Source: CBDFKK01 sp965248815 (GTDB taxonomy: Bacteria; Pseudomonadota; Alphaproteobacteria; SMXP01). From it: 64,000 bases of DNA. Position 1 is the stretch's first letter; each line of letters opens with the position of its first letter. Where the stretch lies: NCBI GenBank assembly GCA_965248815.1, contig CBDFKK010000008.1, forward strand, positions 2,294,001 through 2,358,000. Reading direction: 5' to 3'. Shown here piece after piece: positions 1-8,884 of the stretch. The notes under the pieces were generated by a model, which made no database searches, had not been told where the DNA came from, and saw only the letters and a program-made list of their open reading frames with translations. The translations under genes and the position numbers were made by a program.

Positions 1-1
1 T

Positions 2-211
2 GCCCGTAATCAAGCAAATGCGGATATCGAGAGAACATATTTGCTTGCCCAGCGTGACGGCATCGGTTTTCAAATGATTGCAATTCCTGATGACTTCAAA
101 GCCGACCGATCAACGAACTTCGATCCCGACTACATGCAGTCGCTCTTGGATCTTGGCCGTGAGATTGGCCGTCGGGGCGACTTCTGGGCCGACCGGCCGC
201 CTTTTACATAA
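2..211 (+). CDS. Patatin-like phospholipase, C-terminal fragment
   Basis: The reading frame enters from the left edge and stays open to the TAA at 209-211, giving 69 residues of a C-terminus. It contains FDPDYMQSLLDLG followed by a Gly/Arg stretch and a Trp near the end. This resembles the tail of bacterial patatin-like phospholipases, where a conserved FDP-x-YM element precedes a short hydrophilic end. The catalytic Ser and Asp of the family lie outside the window, so the assignment rests on the tail alone. If correct, the protein would be a lipid acyl hydrolase. The gene ends 162 bases before tRNA-Ser. Confidence is limited by the short visible part. Confidence 0.45.
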   Translation, partial: ARNQANADIERTYLLAQRDGIGFQMIAIPDDFKADRSTNFDPDYMQSLLDLGREIGRRGDFWADRPPFT

Positions 212-373
212 AGGCCCTTCCGACGATCAACACGGCCTTGTCGAAGTCGGGCCGGACGTGATAGCCATTCGGCGCGTCGCGTAAGAGTTCCGTGGTAACT
301 GGGTTGCAACTTAGCCCTTTGTACGCCGAGTGTTCTGACGCGGCATGACAAAAATTGGCAGAAAAGCCTCTGC

Positions 374-463
374 GGAGGGGTGCCGGAGTGGTTGAACGGG
401 GCGGTCTCGAAAACCGTTGAGGGCGCAAGCCTTCCGAGGGTTCGAATCCCTCTCCCTCCGCCA
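374..463 (+). tRNA. tRNA-Ser (anticodon CGA)
   Basis: Ninety bases fold as a class II tRNA. The 7-bp acceptor stem pairs GGAGGGG (374-380) with TCCCTCC, the T arm is GAGGG-TTCGAAT-CCCTC, and there is a long variable arm as in serine tRNAs. The anticodon loop CTCGAAA gives anticodon CGA, which reads UCG. The 3' CCA (461-463) is encoded in the DNA. The tRNA stands alone, with no attachment site or integrase seen beside it. Confidence 0.95.
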
Positions 464-510
464 TCAATTGCAAGCTGAATTCGCAGTCTCCGAATCCAAT
501 GAGCCAAAAG

Positions 511-543
511 AAAACCCCCTCCCGGACGGACCGGGAGGGGGTT
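511..543 (-). terminator. Rho-independent terminator of the TonB receptor gene
   Basis: A perfect 14-bp inverted repeat (511-524 with 530-543) encloses a 5-base loop. Its arms are rich in C and G, and on the minus strand it runs into TTTTCTTTT. It starts about 25 bases after the minus-strand stop codon of the TonB-dependent receptor, so it most likely ends that transcript. The plus-strand side has only a short T run, so action on the tRNA-Ser transcript is possible but weaker. Confidence 0.85.
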
Positions 544-567
544 TCATGTCGAGAACTTCTCTGGTTG

Positions 568-3387
568 TTAGAAGCGGAGCTGACCACGCACGCCGACAAC
601 TCTTGGGTCAGGCAGAACGGCGACGGTATTGCCTGAAGGGCCCGGCGGAAAGAGGCTTTGGCGAACCGTTTCAATTTGTGAACCAACGCCGGTGACCGAC
701 TTGACAGTATCGTCGTTAAACAGGTTGTCCACATAAACGATCAGATCCCAGTTTTCCGATGTTAGGCCCGCGCGCAAGTCAGCGGTCCAATAGGATGGCA
801 GAATGACCAGGTTGGAAGGATTCGCAAATCGCTCACTGGAATAAACGGCGTTGGCTTGGATAAACCAGTCAAGATCCGTACTTGCCAGCGGCCGAGTATA
901 CTGAACAGAACCGACAAAGCTGTGTTTGGCGATGTCTTCGATCGCGTTGCCAGTATTGTCAATCAGACATAAGTCGGTGTTGTTGTCCTGCACAGTTGCA
1001 CCAGGCCCGAGGATAGGTCCAAGTCCATCCGGATCGAGGCCCGGAATGTCATCGATGATCGCTACGCAACCGCCGTTGCCATTCTGCGTAGCAGCGATAA
1101 CCTCACTACGCGAGCCGGTGATCGTCCGAAAATCGGTGTATTCGGCATCGATAAAGCTATAGCCGGCGGTTACAGTCCAATGGTCATCGGGTTGCCAAAG
1201 GGCGTCAAATTCGAAGCCCCAAATTTCCGCAGCCCCGGCATTTTCAATGCCACTGACGTCTACCATAGTGACGGGGTTAAGCTGGGTTACGTCGGTTTGT
1301 TTGTCGGTGTACTTTTGGTAGTAGCCGGCGCCATTGATTTGAAGCGTGCCGTCAAGCCAGGTCGTTTTGCCCCCGATTTCATAGACGCGGAGTTTTTCTT
1401 TATCAAAGCTCTTGGTGGACGGGGTAAAGAAGTTACCCGCAAGAATCGTGCTGATCCCGCCCGGCTTTACGCCTTGGGCCACCGAGAAATACCATAATTG
1501 ATCGTCCGTGGGCGTCCATTCTAGGGTTAGTTTCGGGGTAAAGAATGATTCACTTGATTCTGCTGTTAGACCTTTCGTTGCGGCAGCGGTCAGCGTCCCT
1601 ACAGGTAAGCTGCCACCAGCAACTGAAGCGGTTGTAGACGATGGTCCACGAAATGCCGTGTTACAGACATCGGCGATTCCGTCGGGAGTGACCGATTCAC
1701 TACCTGTAATCTCGCCATCGCCATTGGTATCTGTACCAATATCCACGCCGGCGAGTCCGGTGAGGGCCACCGTGGCGGCGACGTCACATTGCGGACCCAA
1801 ACGGGTGAGCGTTTCATCGACATAACGACCCTCAAAAGTCGCCTTGAGCTGGTCAGTGAATTCCCATTCGGCCATGACATAAGCCGACCAGTGTTCCGTA
1901 TCGCGGGAATTAATGCTGCGGTCCGGTCTGCTGGCAGTCAGAATGAGCGGTCCGCCAACCGGTAGAGTTTCCACCATGGTGATGAACCCTCTGCGGAGAA
2001 TCGCGGGAGCAATCGTAAGGCCGCCTTCATTTTGCTCAACGCTTTCATTCCAATAAAGACCGCCGACCGTAATGTTAATGAGACCGTCAAAATCGGTTGC
2101 GAAACGCAACTCTTGGCTCCACAAAGTCGTGTCGTTTGCAAAGTCGATTTCCTGGTGAACCGGGGAACAGTTCATCAGCCCGCAATCAGGCAGCGTATAG
2201 ACCCTCGCTACACCATCGATTGATGTGTAAGTGCCCGGGGGCTGAGCATCCCAATTGCCTTCAAACATTTGTTCCGATTCGGAATGAGCATAGCCTGTGT
2301 ATGAGGTAATCGTTCCAAAGTTCAAATCCCATCCGGAAACCAAAGTCACGTTTAAGGTTTCCAGTTCCGTACCCTTATAGTCGTTGTTTGTGCGTGGATC
2401 GACCGCATTGGCGATCGTCAGCGTATCCCCATCGGGCACCGTGCCGATAAACGAGGGGCGCGGTAGGTTCGCACAAGAGGTAATGGCTTGGTCTCGCGTG
2501 GCGGTTTTAGCCGTGGCACAATCCGGACCAGTGCCGAGACCGGAAAATCTAACCAAGCTCGGTTCCAAAGTTCCAAAGGTGTTGGACGGCACACGGGCCT
2601 GAGCACCCACTTCATAGTCGTCCTCAGAATAAGCAACCCGGCCTTTGAAAGAGAGCGCATCTGTCGGCTCAAAAAGACCCGTTGCAGCAATACCCCAACC
2701 TTTGGCGCCGCCAATTCGCTCGCCGTTTTCGCTGATTGTGTTTACGTAAAAGCCGTCTTCATCGTACCAAATGCCGTTGACGCGCAAGCCGAATATGTCG
2801 GTTACGGGGCCGCCGGCTGCGGCGGTCACTTCGTATTGCCGGCCGTCCGAAACATCAAAGCCGCCTTCGGCTTCGAACTCTTCCATGTTCGGATTCTTGG
2901 TAATGTATTGTACGGCGCCGGCAAATGCAGACCGGCCATAGAGGGCGCTTTGTGGCCCCTTCACCACTTCGATGCGCTCAATATCCACCAGGCGTTGATT
3001 AACGGCAAAGCCGCCGCCCGCAGTTGAAACCGCTTCACCGGTAAAGTCGATTCCGTCGACCAGAAAAGCGGCATTGGGCCGGCCCCGGGTTGGAGACAGG
3101 CCGCGAATGACAATACGAGTATCTTGGCCGCCATAGCCCACATCAAAGTCGGTGCCGGGCGTAAACTTGATCGCGTCGCCGACGCTATTGATGCCGCGCT
3201 GTTGAATTTGAATGCTGCCGATGGCGGTCACGCTGAGCGGAACGTCTTGAAGATTTTCCTCCCGCTTCCGCGTGGTGACGACAATATTGCCAACTTGGGA
3301 CCAGCCCTCGGTGGGGAAACCCACAGAGATAGGCGCCGCAATCAGCGCTGCCATGATGGTGCTGAGTACAAATTTTCGGTTGAACAT
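568..3387 (-). CDS. TonB-dependent outer-membrane receptor
   Basis: The 939-residue product has a Sec signal peptide (about residues 1-30). A plug domain follows (about 38-160) with typical features: VVTTRKREENLQDVPLSV, a central IRG, and VEVVKGPQSALYGRSAFAGAV. A long beta-barrel ends in Phe (RGQLRF), as outer-membrane barrels do. Such receptors import scarce ligands (siderophores, cobalamin, glycans, other large molecules) using energy from TonB-ExbBD. The substrate cannot be read from the sequence, and no transport partner genes sit next to it. The length is on the large side for the family. The ATG at 3385-3387 follows AGGGGCAACACC, a weak ribosome site. The gene is followed by a strong terminator, and a direct repeat lies just upstream. 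Confidence 0.93.
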   Translation of the reverse strand: MFNRKFVLSTIMAALIAAPISVGFPTEGWSQVGNIVVTTRKREENLQDVPLSVTAIGSIQIQQRGINSVGDAIKFTPGTDFDVGYGGQDTRIVIRGLSPTRGRPNAAFLVDGIDFTGEAVSTAGGGFAVNQRLVDIERIEVVKGPQSALYGRSAFAGAVQYITKNPNMEEFEAEGGFDVSDGRQYEVTAAAGGPVTDIFGLRVNGIWYDEDGFYVNTISENGERIGGAKGWGIAATGLFEPTDALSFKGRVAYSEDDYEVGAQARVPSNTFGTLEPSLVRFSGLGTGPDCATAKTATRDQAITSCANLPRPSFIGTVPDGDTLTIANAVDPRTNNDYKGTELETLNVTLVSGWDLNFGTITSYTGYAHSESEQMFEGNWDAQPPGTYTSIDGVARVYTLPDCGLMNCSPVHQEIDFANDTTLWSQELRFATDFDGLINITVGGLYWNESVEQNEGGLTIAPAILRRGFITMVETLPVGGPLILTASRPDRSINSRDTEHWSAYVMAEWEFTDQLKATFEGRYVDETLTRLGPQCDVAATVALTGLAGVDIGTDTNGDGEITGSESVTPDGIADVCNTAFRGPSSTTASVAGGSLPVGTLTAAATKGLTAESSESFFTPKLTLEWTPTDDQLWYFSVAQGVKPGGISTILAGNFFTPSTKSFDKEKLRVYEIGGKTTWLDGTLQINGAGYYQKYTDKQTDVTQLNPVTMVDVSGIENAGAAEIWGFEFDALWQPDDHWTVTAGYSFIDAEYTDFRTITGSRSEVIAATQNGNGGCVAIIDDIPGLDPDGLGPILGPGATVQDNNTDLCLIDNTGNAIEDIAKHSFVGSVQYTRPLASTDLDWFIQANAVYSSERFANPSNLVILPSYWTADLRAGLTSENWDLIVYVDNLFNDDTVKSVTGVGSQIETVRQSLFPPGPSGNTVAVLPDPRVVGVRGQLRF

Positions 3388-3408
3388 GGTGTTGCCCCTA
3401 TTTGTGCC

Positions 3409-3446
3409 GCAAATTATGTGCGTCTTTATCGCAAATGATGTCCGTC
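3409..3446 (-). promoter_or_regulatory. Direct repeat upstream of the TonB receptor gene, possible operator
   Basis: Two copies of a 16-base element, GCAAATTATGTGCGTC (3409-3424) and GCAAATGATGTCCGTC (3431-3446), match at 14 of 16 positions. Their starts are 22 bases apart, about two helical turns. They lie 22-59 bases upstream of the receptor start codon, in its 5' leader or promoter. The spacing suits binding of a dimeric regulator. No regulator gene is adjacent. Confidence 0.35.
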
Positions 3447-3700
3447 GTAGAAAATTTATTTAAAAAAATCCAAGGTCAAAAAGCACCGCTAACGAGCGGC
3501 CGGTATCGTGCATTCCTTGCTCGCTGACCCTCAGATTCGATTTTGCCGCTTACTGTCTTATTGTCATCGTCGGGAAATTAACAAACTGTTAAGTATCTTG
3601 GTTTTCTTACTTGAGCTCCAGAATCATAGGAGGTCAGCCGAATATCCGTTGTTCTGAGGGCTTATTTGGTGCCCGTAACGTCATGCCACGCCGGGCCTTC
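3447..3700. other. Intergenic region with no gene seen
   Basis: With the repeat above, the gene-free stretch between the receptor start (3387) and the Sel1-protein stop (3701) is 313 bases. It is AT-richer than its surroundings (for example TTTATTTAAAAAAATCC near 3455-3471), as expected for a promoter. No open frame, RNA fold or clear terminator was recognised. Confidence 0.5.
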
Positions 3701-4561
3701 TTATGACTCGTTCTTGGCCATCCATTCGTCGGCCTGGCGGCGCGCCTCGGCTATTTCGTCGGCTGTCATGTACTTGGCATTGACTTCGCTGATAAACGGC
3801 TCGTTGTCCGGACGCGCCGCTTCCGCAACATAAAACCATTTTTGGGCCTCAACGCGATCGACAGGCATGCCTTGTCCCAGTTGGTGAAACATTCCTAAAT
3901 GTCTTGCTACGGTGGTTAGACCCATGTCGACTGATTTGCGCGCCCACTTTTCGGCTTCAACGTAATCGCGCGGCACGCCGACGCCGGCCGTATAGGCAAC
4001 ACTGACGTAAAAGAAAGCCCGCGAATTGCCTTTATCCGCTTGATCTAAGAACTCAGCAAAAATCTCTGCGTCGTTTTGCGGTTCTGTCTCTTTTGATTGA
4101 TAAGAGTCCAAAAACACAACGTCGGCGCGGGGCCCTTCTAAGACGGCTGCCTTTTCGGCCCACTCTTCTGCTTTGGCATCATCCTGGGGTAAGCCCAAAC
4201 CGCGCTTGTAACCCAACGCGACATATTTGATCGCATGTGGATGGCCATTTTCCGCGGCGATCAACATGAGCTCCATCGCTCTTTCGTAATCCAGTGGCAC
4301 ACCGCGTCCGCTGAAATACATAGCGCCCAAACCTTTAGCGATATCCACGTGCCCGTTGTCTAAGGCGCGTTGCCACCAGTAAGCGGACCGTGTGAAGTTA
4401 AGAGCCACGCCCATCCCATGCTCGTGCATTCCGCCCAGAAGCAATTGGGCTTGGACATTGTCATTTTCCGCGGCGATCAGAATATCCGTCAAATCATCGG
4501 ATGAAGCCGGTGTGACAAAAAGAACGCCAATCAGTGCCAGCAAAATGGATTTAACTCGCAT
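3701..4561 (-). CDS. Exported Sel1-repeat protein
   Basis: The product has a Sec signal peptide (MRVKSILLALIGVLF, cleavage after PASS) and then a chain of Sel1-like (TPR-type) repeats. Units such as AQLLLGGMHEHGMGV, IAKGLGAMYFSGRGVPLDYERA and ARHLGMFHQLGQGMPVDRVEA show the GxGVPxDxxxA signature. Sel1 repeats form alpha-solenoid scaffolds for protein contacts, often in the periplasm or at the envelope. The frame stays open to 4609, but the ATG at 4559-4561 was chosen because it directly precedes the signal peptide and follows AGAAAGGAACACGCT. It lies between the TonB receptor and the cytochrome/propeller gene on the same strand. Partner unknown. Confidence 0.85.
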   Translation of the reverse strand: MRVKSILLALIGVLFVTPASSDDLTDILIAAENDNVQAQLLLGGMHEHGMGVALNFTRSAYWWQRALDNGHVDIAKGLGAMYFSGRGVPLDYERAMELMLIAAENGHPHAIKYVALGYKRGLGLPQDDAKAEEWAEKAAVLEGPRADVVFLDSYQSKETEPQNDAEIFAEFLDQADKGNSRAFFYVSVAYTAGVGVPRDYVEAEKWARKSVDMGLTTVARHLGMFHQLGQGMPVDRVEAQKWFYVAEAARPDNEPFISEVNAKYMTADEIAEARRQADEWMAKNES

Positions 4562-4699
4562 AGCGTGTTCCTTTCTCATGATTGAGACTCGATGCGATAA
4601 TGATAGCAATTGTTCTTGAGCCAGTATCGGATGTCGATTGTGTCCGCCAACTGTCGGTGCGCATGTTCAAGAGCGTCACGACCCAGCCACTACGGAATA

Positions 4700-6457
4700 T
4701 TAGCGGAATGCTCCAAAGGTCGTCATCTTGCTGGCGTCAGGATACATAATAGCTATGGAGGCTTGCCGGTTCGAGCGGGTCGTGTAAACGATTGCGCCAT
4801 CGCCTGTGCGATCAATATTCGGATTGTCGGTCTGTCGCGGAAGCGGATAGTAGGCAAATTCTTCCGTATCCGGATCGAACTTTATCAATGCCCCGCCCAA
4901 ACCATGATCACCAAACCAAATCTTATCTTCATGGTCGGCTATGATGCCGTAGGGCCCCGAAGCAACCACTTTCGAGTCCGACCGAAACGGTAGAATGTCA
5001 TACTCGACTTGTTTGCCCGACTTAGGATCGAGCTTGCCCAGCTTTCCCGATTGCACCAAAGAGTACCAAATCGTGCCCTTGGAATCGGCGGCGAGGCGAT
5101 TCATTGCGCAGGGCTGATCGAGCGCCGGATATTCAGTGAATTCTTCTGTCTGCGGATTAAATCTCCCCACGTTGCAACCCCACAGCTGGGCGAACCAGAC
5201 TTCGTCGTTTTGATCCACGTCGATGCCGTAAGGGAACGAGTTATCGGTAGGGGCTTCGTAAAGCGTGATCTTCTCCGTCTTGCGGTCCCACTTGCCGATC
5301 CTGTTGCCGACAATGACGGTGAACCATACGTTTTCCTCAGAATCCAGGTGAGGCGTATGGCCCTGAATGTTCCGAACCAAGCCCTCCGGATCCATCGGGA
5401 ACCGGTCCATTTTGCCGGTTTCGGGATCTAAGCGGCCGATATGCGCGCCCGTGAGCTCGGCCCAAAAAACGTCGCCTTTGGAATCTACCGTCATGCCGTG
5501 ACCGAAGATTTCCGAACTGGGATAGGGGAAGTGCGACCACTCTGCCGTGCGAGGATCAACTCTGCTCACCCCAACAACGCCGTTGGTTGCCCAGATATTT
5601 CCGGAATTGTCTATATGGGGCTCAACAGTTCTATGGGTGAGTGGGTCATTCGTCGCGCGACGAGTTAGATCGGCCTTCGGCGAAAGCGGCATCAAATATT
5701 CGACGAACAACGCCTTAGACAACATTTTTTCATCCAAAGGATATTCAACATCCTTCTTAAGGGCGCGCTGTCCGCTCTCCGGACCGAAGTGAGTCGCCAA
5801 ATATTCTGCCAAGACCTCGCGCTCCTCCGGCGAGATATCCCCGACCGAGCCCTCACCGGAAATCATAGCGCCGCGTTGTCCGAGCGCTCGCGTGTCGGCG
5901 TCGGGATCGAGCATAATGCCAATGACCGTATCCCATCCGTCTTTGGTCATATGCAAATTGGGAAGAAAGGACTGTCCGTGACAGGCAATGCATTTTCCTT
6001 CTGCCAATTCTTTACCGGGACCGTTGGGGTACATTTCCTCATATGTAATTTGGGGAATGCCTTCTTTCACGCCACTTCTTTGAGTCAAGGGATAAGGCGG
6101 CGCTTCGCTCAAAGAAAAATCAATGGAGATTTTATTTCCTGCCTGAATGCGTAATTGTTGGTGCTCGGATGCTAGCTCACCTTTCTCCGACCAAACCTCG
6201 TAACCCCCAGGCATCAAGTTGATCGCTTCGTATTTGCCCCGGTTCGTGTAGACCATGTACAGGACGCTCTTATCGAGGTTGCGGGCATAGACTCGCGCAG
6301 CTTTGAAAGACTCTTCTGCTTTCACCTTTCCCGACAACGTTGCTGTGCCTTCAATCGTGTCGGCGGCGGTAACGGAGATCGCCGCTCCCATGAACGCGCA
6401 CGCCGCCAGCAGACCGAGCAAGTAAGTCGTCGTCGACGCCCAAAATCTCGATGTCAT
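4700..6457 (-). CDS. Exported fusion: carboxypeptidase-regulatory-like domain, cytochrome c, Vgb-type beta-propeller
   Basis: The 585-residue product starts with a signal peptide (about 1-32). A small beta-sandwich of carboxypeptidase-regulatory type follows (about 40-115). Next is a single-haem cytochrome c segment with CIACH at 156-160. About 320 residues of six- or seven-bladed propeller follow, with repeated NxWxT or DxWF elements (GNIWATNG, ENVWFTVI, DEVWFAQL, GTIWYSLV, DKIWFGDH), as in virginiamycin B lyase-like (Vgb) proteins. The Vgb fold is the basis for the propeller call; streptogramin cleavage is not implied. A periplasmic redox or quinoprotein-like lyase is possible. The start has an excellent AAGGAGG site five bases upstream, and a 14-bp palindrome lies 49 bases before it. 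Confidence 0.8.
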   Translation of the reverse strand: MTSRFWASTTTYLLGLLAACAFMGAAISVTAADTIEGTATLSGKVKAEESFKAARVYARNLDKSVLYMVYTNRGKYEAINLMPGGYEVWSEKGELASEHQQLRIQAGNKISIDFSLSEAPPYPLTQRSGVKEGIPQITYEEMYPNGPGKELAEGKCIACHGQSFLPNLHMTKDGWDTVIGIMLDPDADTRALGQRGAMISGEGSVGDISPEEREVLAEYLATHFGPESGQRALKKDVEYPLDEKMLSKALFVEYLMPLSPKADLTRRATNDPLTHRTVEPHIDNSGNIWATNGVVGVSRVDPRTAEWSHFPYPSSEIFGHGMTVDSKGDVFWAELTGAHIGRLDPETGKMDRFPMDPEGLVRNIQGHTPHLDSEENVWFTVIVGNRIGKWDRKTEKITLYEAPTDNSFPYGIDVDQNDEVWFAQLWGCNVGRFNPQTEEFTEYPALDQPCAMNRLAADSKGTIWYSLVQSGKLGKLDPKSGKQVEYDILPFRSDSKVVASGPYGIIADHEDKIWFGDHGLGGALIKFDPDTEEFAYYPLPRQTDNPNIDRTGDGAIVYTTRSNRQASIAIMYPDASKMTTFGAFR

Positions 6458-6505
6458 TAGTGCCTCCTTGTTTCACCCCAGTCGCAAAGGGACCCGGACT
6501 TCCAT

Positions 6506-6519
6506 TGCACACGTGTGCA
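6506..6519. promoter_or_regulatory. 14-bp perfect palindrome, possible operator
   Basis: TGCACACGTGTGCA is a perfect inverted repeat without spacer, 49 bases upstream of the cytochrome/propeller start codon. That is where a repressor or activator of the gene would bind. The core CACACGTGTG recurs once in the ceramide cluster at 31433-31442. The regulator is unknown. Confidence 0.35.
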
Positions 6520-6701
6520 TAATACGGCTATTTCTTTTCGTGACAAGTGTGGAAGCTCCAGACGTCGACCCGGTCATGGCGATGTAATCCCTGTTCAAAA
6601 CCTCAACGACGAATTTAGTTTCTCAGTAGTTGTTTAGGAAATTTGCACGTAAAGACCTGAAATCATTCAGCGATTACGCGTCGTACAGGCTCGGCCGTCA
6701 G

Positions 6702-7616
6702 CTACTGAGCAGGCTTCACGACTTTATTGGACGGCGAGATTAGATCGCAAACGCGGTCAAAAATGTTTCCACTCATTTGGTTTGACTTATGAATGAAGTC
6801 TTGGCGCAGGGGTTTTGTGCGCCACTCGTGATAGTGGCTATCGTCAACCGACTTCATAAATTGAGCCAACTCCTTGACGCTGGAGAAGTCATTGACGTTT
6901 ATGTAAGCGTTATCGCCTGGCGCATATTCTTCCACATTTGGTGCGCCCAAATAGACAGGAATGGAGCCAGCCAAAAAAGGTTCGAATAGTTTTTCGGTGA
7001 CGTAGTCTTGCGAAATACTGTTCTCGAAAGCCAAACTAAATCGGTAGTGAGATAGCGTCTTGATTCTTGTTGCTCGGCCTCGGTCCCAAAAAAGTCGACG
7101 ATTTTTCATAAACTTTCCGTAAGAGTCGATTGGAATGTAGTTCGCCAATTCCTCGAGGTATTCTTGTCTGCGGCTACTGTTTTGGCCGCTAGAGACGAAT
7201 GCGGCGCACAATCTCTTCTTCGGCTGCAGTTGAGCTGAAACGAATTTCTTTGGCCACCATGGTCTTAAATAAGGCGTCCAAATGTCGGCCGATTGTCGGT
7301 ATGACATTTCATAGTCAAAAAACTCCATACATTGCGGGTCGTCGAGCAGCGGGTAATTGACAACACTCTCTTTGCTCCAGGCGACCCAGATCTGGTTGCG
7401 CGGCGCGTCCTTGCGAAGTTCGCGCAATAGCGGCCGATCTAATTCGGGTAGACCGGGAATATGAAATACAACGCATTTAACTTTAGGGAGAAATTCTCTG
7501 TCATCCGTAATAGTGCATCTGCAATCTTCATCCATCGGAGTCCAAGCAGGCCGATCGAAGAAGTGCTTATCGTAATATAAAAGTATCGCTGGTTCGGCCA
7601 TTCGACGGGGCCCCAT
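6702..7616 (-). CDS. Glycosyltransferase family 10 (alpha-1,3-fucosyltransferase type)
   Basis: About 304 residues. The C-terminal half holds the GT10 signature: FSLAFENSISQDYVTEKLFE, then PFLAGSIPVYLGAPNVEEYAP and a DFSSVKEL segment. These form the GDP-sugar binding domain of alpha-1,3-fucosyltransferases. The N-terminal half has FxxxYDxFxxRP-like and ESVVNYP elements. The likely reaction is transfer of fucose, or a similar sugar from GDP-sugar, to a surface glycan in the cytoplasm. No other polysaccharide genes lie next to it. The ATG at 7614-7616 was chosen; a second ATG at 7599-7601 is equally possible, and neither has a strong ribosome site. The acceptor cannot be told from the sequence. 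Confidence 0.8.
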   Translation of the reverse strand: MGPRRMAEPAILLYYDKHFFDRPAWTPMDEDCRCTITDDREFLPKVKCVVFHIPGLPELDRPLLRELRKDAPRNQIWVAWSKESVVNYPLLDDPQCMEFFDYEMSYRQSADIWTPYLRPWWPKKFVSAQLQPKKRLCAAFVSSGQNSSRRQEYLEELANYIPIDSYGKFMKNRRLFWDRGRATRIKTLSHYRFSLAFENSISQDYVTEKLFEPFLAGSIPVYLGAPNVEEYAPGDNAYINVNDFSSVKELAQFMKSVDDSHYHEWRTKPLRQDFIHKSNQMSGNIFDRVCDLISPSNKVVKPAQ

Positions 7617-7941
7617 CAAGCTGTCACAGGGCGTAATATTCTACCCGATCGTTCCGAGCAAGCTAGATTGGCGCTGTATCGCCCCTCATATAGATTATTT
7701 TTTGGAATTTGTGCTCGGTGGCCGCAGCCTTATTGTCGTGAGTCACGTCGTCTTCCTGCGACCAGCGCACTGCATCACTAGCTACGATCTATAATATATG
7801 AGTGAAGATTTAGGCTCCATCTTGCAAACGCCCGTCTGCGCCTCCCGCGATCGCAATAACCTTACCCGAATAGTTCGCTTCTTATTCCTCTGAACTTCGT
7901 TGAAATATTGAATTCAGCATGCCGCGTTAGCACCAAGAAAG
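7617..7941. other. Intergenic region with no gene seen
   Basis: 325 bases between the GT10 start and the stop of the membrane-anchor gene, both on the minus strand. It should hold the GT10 promoter and the end of the molybdoenzyme transcript. The stretch around 7785-7810 is AT-rich. No hairpin with a T run, RNA gene or credible short ORF was seen. Confidence 0.5.
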
Positions 7942-8880
7942 TTACTTCTTGTCACCGTAGTAGAGTGTGACGGTGTGTGTGGCTTCGGCAAAAAAGAGCC
8001 AGCGTTCAAGCAGCGTTCCCGCCGTTGCGGCGATGGCTGCTATGAAAAGTAAGGCAAACGGGTTTGCATTAAAGAACCCGAAGGCGAGTATCGCCAAAAA
8101 GAAGGGAAACACGGCCCCCGCCACGAAAGCCAGCCGGCGCAACTTGTTCGCATGCTTGCGTGCCACGCGGTATCCCATCTCTCGGAGCAGATAGTTTTCT
8201 TCCGTGTGGGGAGGGTCAAGCATTTTAATGTTTCCGGATAGACCGGTTGCCGACTGAGTTGTGCTCAGACGAACTCGGTGATCGATGTGCCACCAATAAG
8301 TGAGCTTGAGAGTCCACACGGCCACTACGGCAATAAAGTAAACGACGATCCATGTCTCCACGGGCTTGTCGAACCAAGACAGGAGCACAGCGAGCCATAA
8401 CGTTCCCTGCATTAATGCGAATCCGAAATAGAGCGGAACGACGAAGGGATTGTGCCACTGTCGAATCGGCTTGAGGCTGGCATAGATCATGGCCGTCGTG
8501 CCGACCATGATTGCTGCGCAAAGTGATGCAATGATGCCAACGCCGACGACCCCGCCTTCGGCTGATTCGCTGACCATCCACATCCATGCCAATAGAAGTG
8601 CCGGTATGTAGGTTACGACCGCCGCGATCCCCTCGCGTGACAACCAGGACGACCGCCATTGGCTGAAGGAGCGCCAGGCGCGTTCGGGGTGATGTAAGTG
8701 AACTGTTGAAGACAGAAGCCCCACGGTTACGAAGCTCAATGCGACACCCACAGATACGACAATAAAGGTGCCGTCTTCAGGCACCGAACCGACGAGCGGA
8801 AAAAGACCTAACAAAAACAGCAGACCGTAACCGGCACCTGAAAACGTCGTAAAAAAATTAACGGAAAGGGCAGGATGCAT
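7942..8880 (-). CDS. soeC: DmsC/SoeC-type membrane anchor subunit of molybdoenzyme
   Basis: A 312-residue polytopic membrane protein with about eight hydrophobic helices, beginning MHPALSVNFFTTFSGAGYG. It matches the DmsC/NrfD-like anchor that exchanges electrons with quinone. The frame is open further upstream, but the ATG at 8878-8880 lies four bases after the stop of the iron-sulfur subunit gene and opens directly into the first helix; the upstream part only shadows that gene. It is the third gene of a catalytic/iron-sulfur/anchor set. In SoeABC the complex oxidises sulfite on the cytoplasmic side, whereas in DmsABC it reduces S- or N-oxides. The anchor alone does not decide between them. 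Confidence 0.8.
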   Translation of the reverse strand: MHPALSVNFFTTFSGAGYGLLFLLGLFPLVGSVPEDGTFIVVSVGVALSFVTVGLLSSTVHLHHPERAWRSFSQWRSSWLSREGIAAVVTYIPALLLAWMWMVSESAEGGVVGVGIIASLCAAIMVGTTAMIYASLKPIRQWHNPFVVPLYFGFALMQGTLWLAVLLSWFDKPVETWIVVYFIAVVAVWTLKLTYWWHIDHRVRLSTTQSATGLSGNIKMLDPPHTEENYLLREMGYRVARKHANKLRRLAFVAGAVFPFFLAILAFGFFNANPFALLFIAAIAATAGTLLERWLFFAEATHTVTLYYGDKK

Positions 8881-8884
8881 GGCT

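Noticed and set aside
130..734. Two minus-strand ORFs over the tRNA-Ser region
   Set aside because: They overlap the tRNA, the terminator or the TonB gene and have no ribosome site or family likeness.
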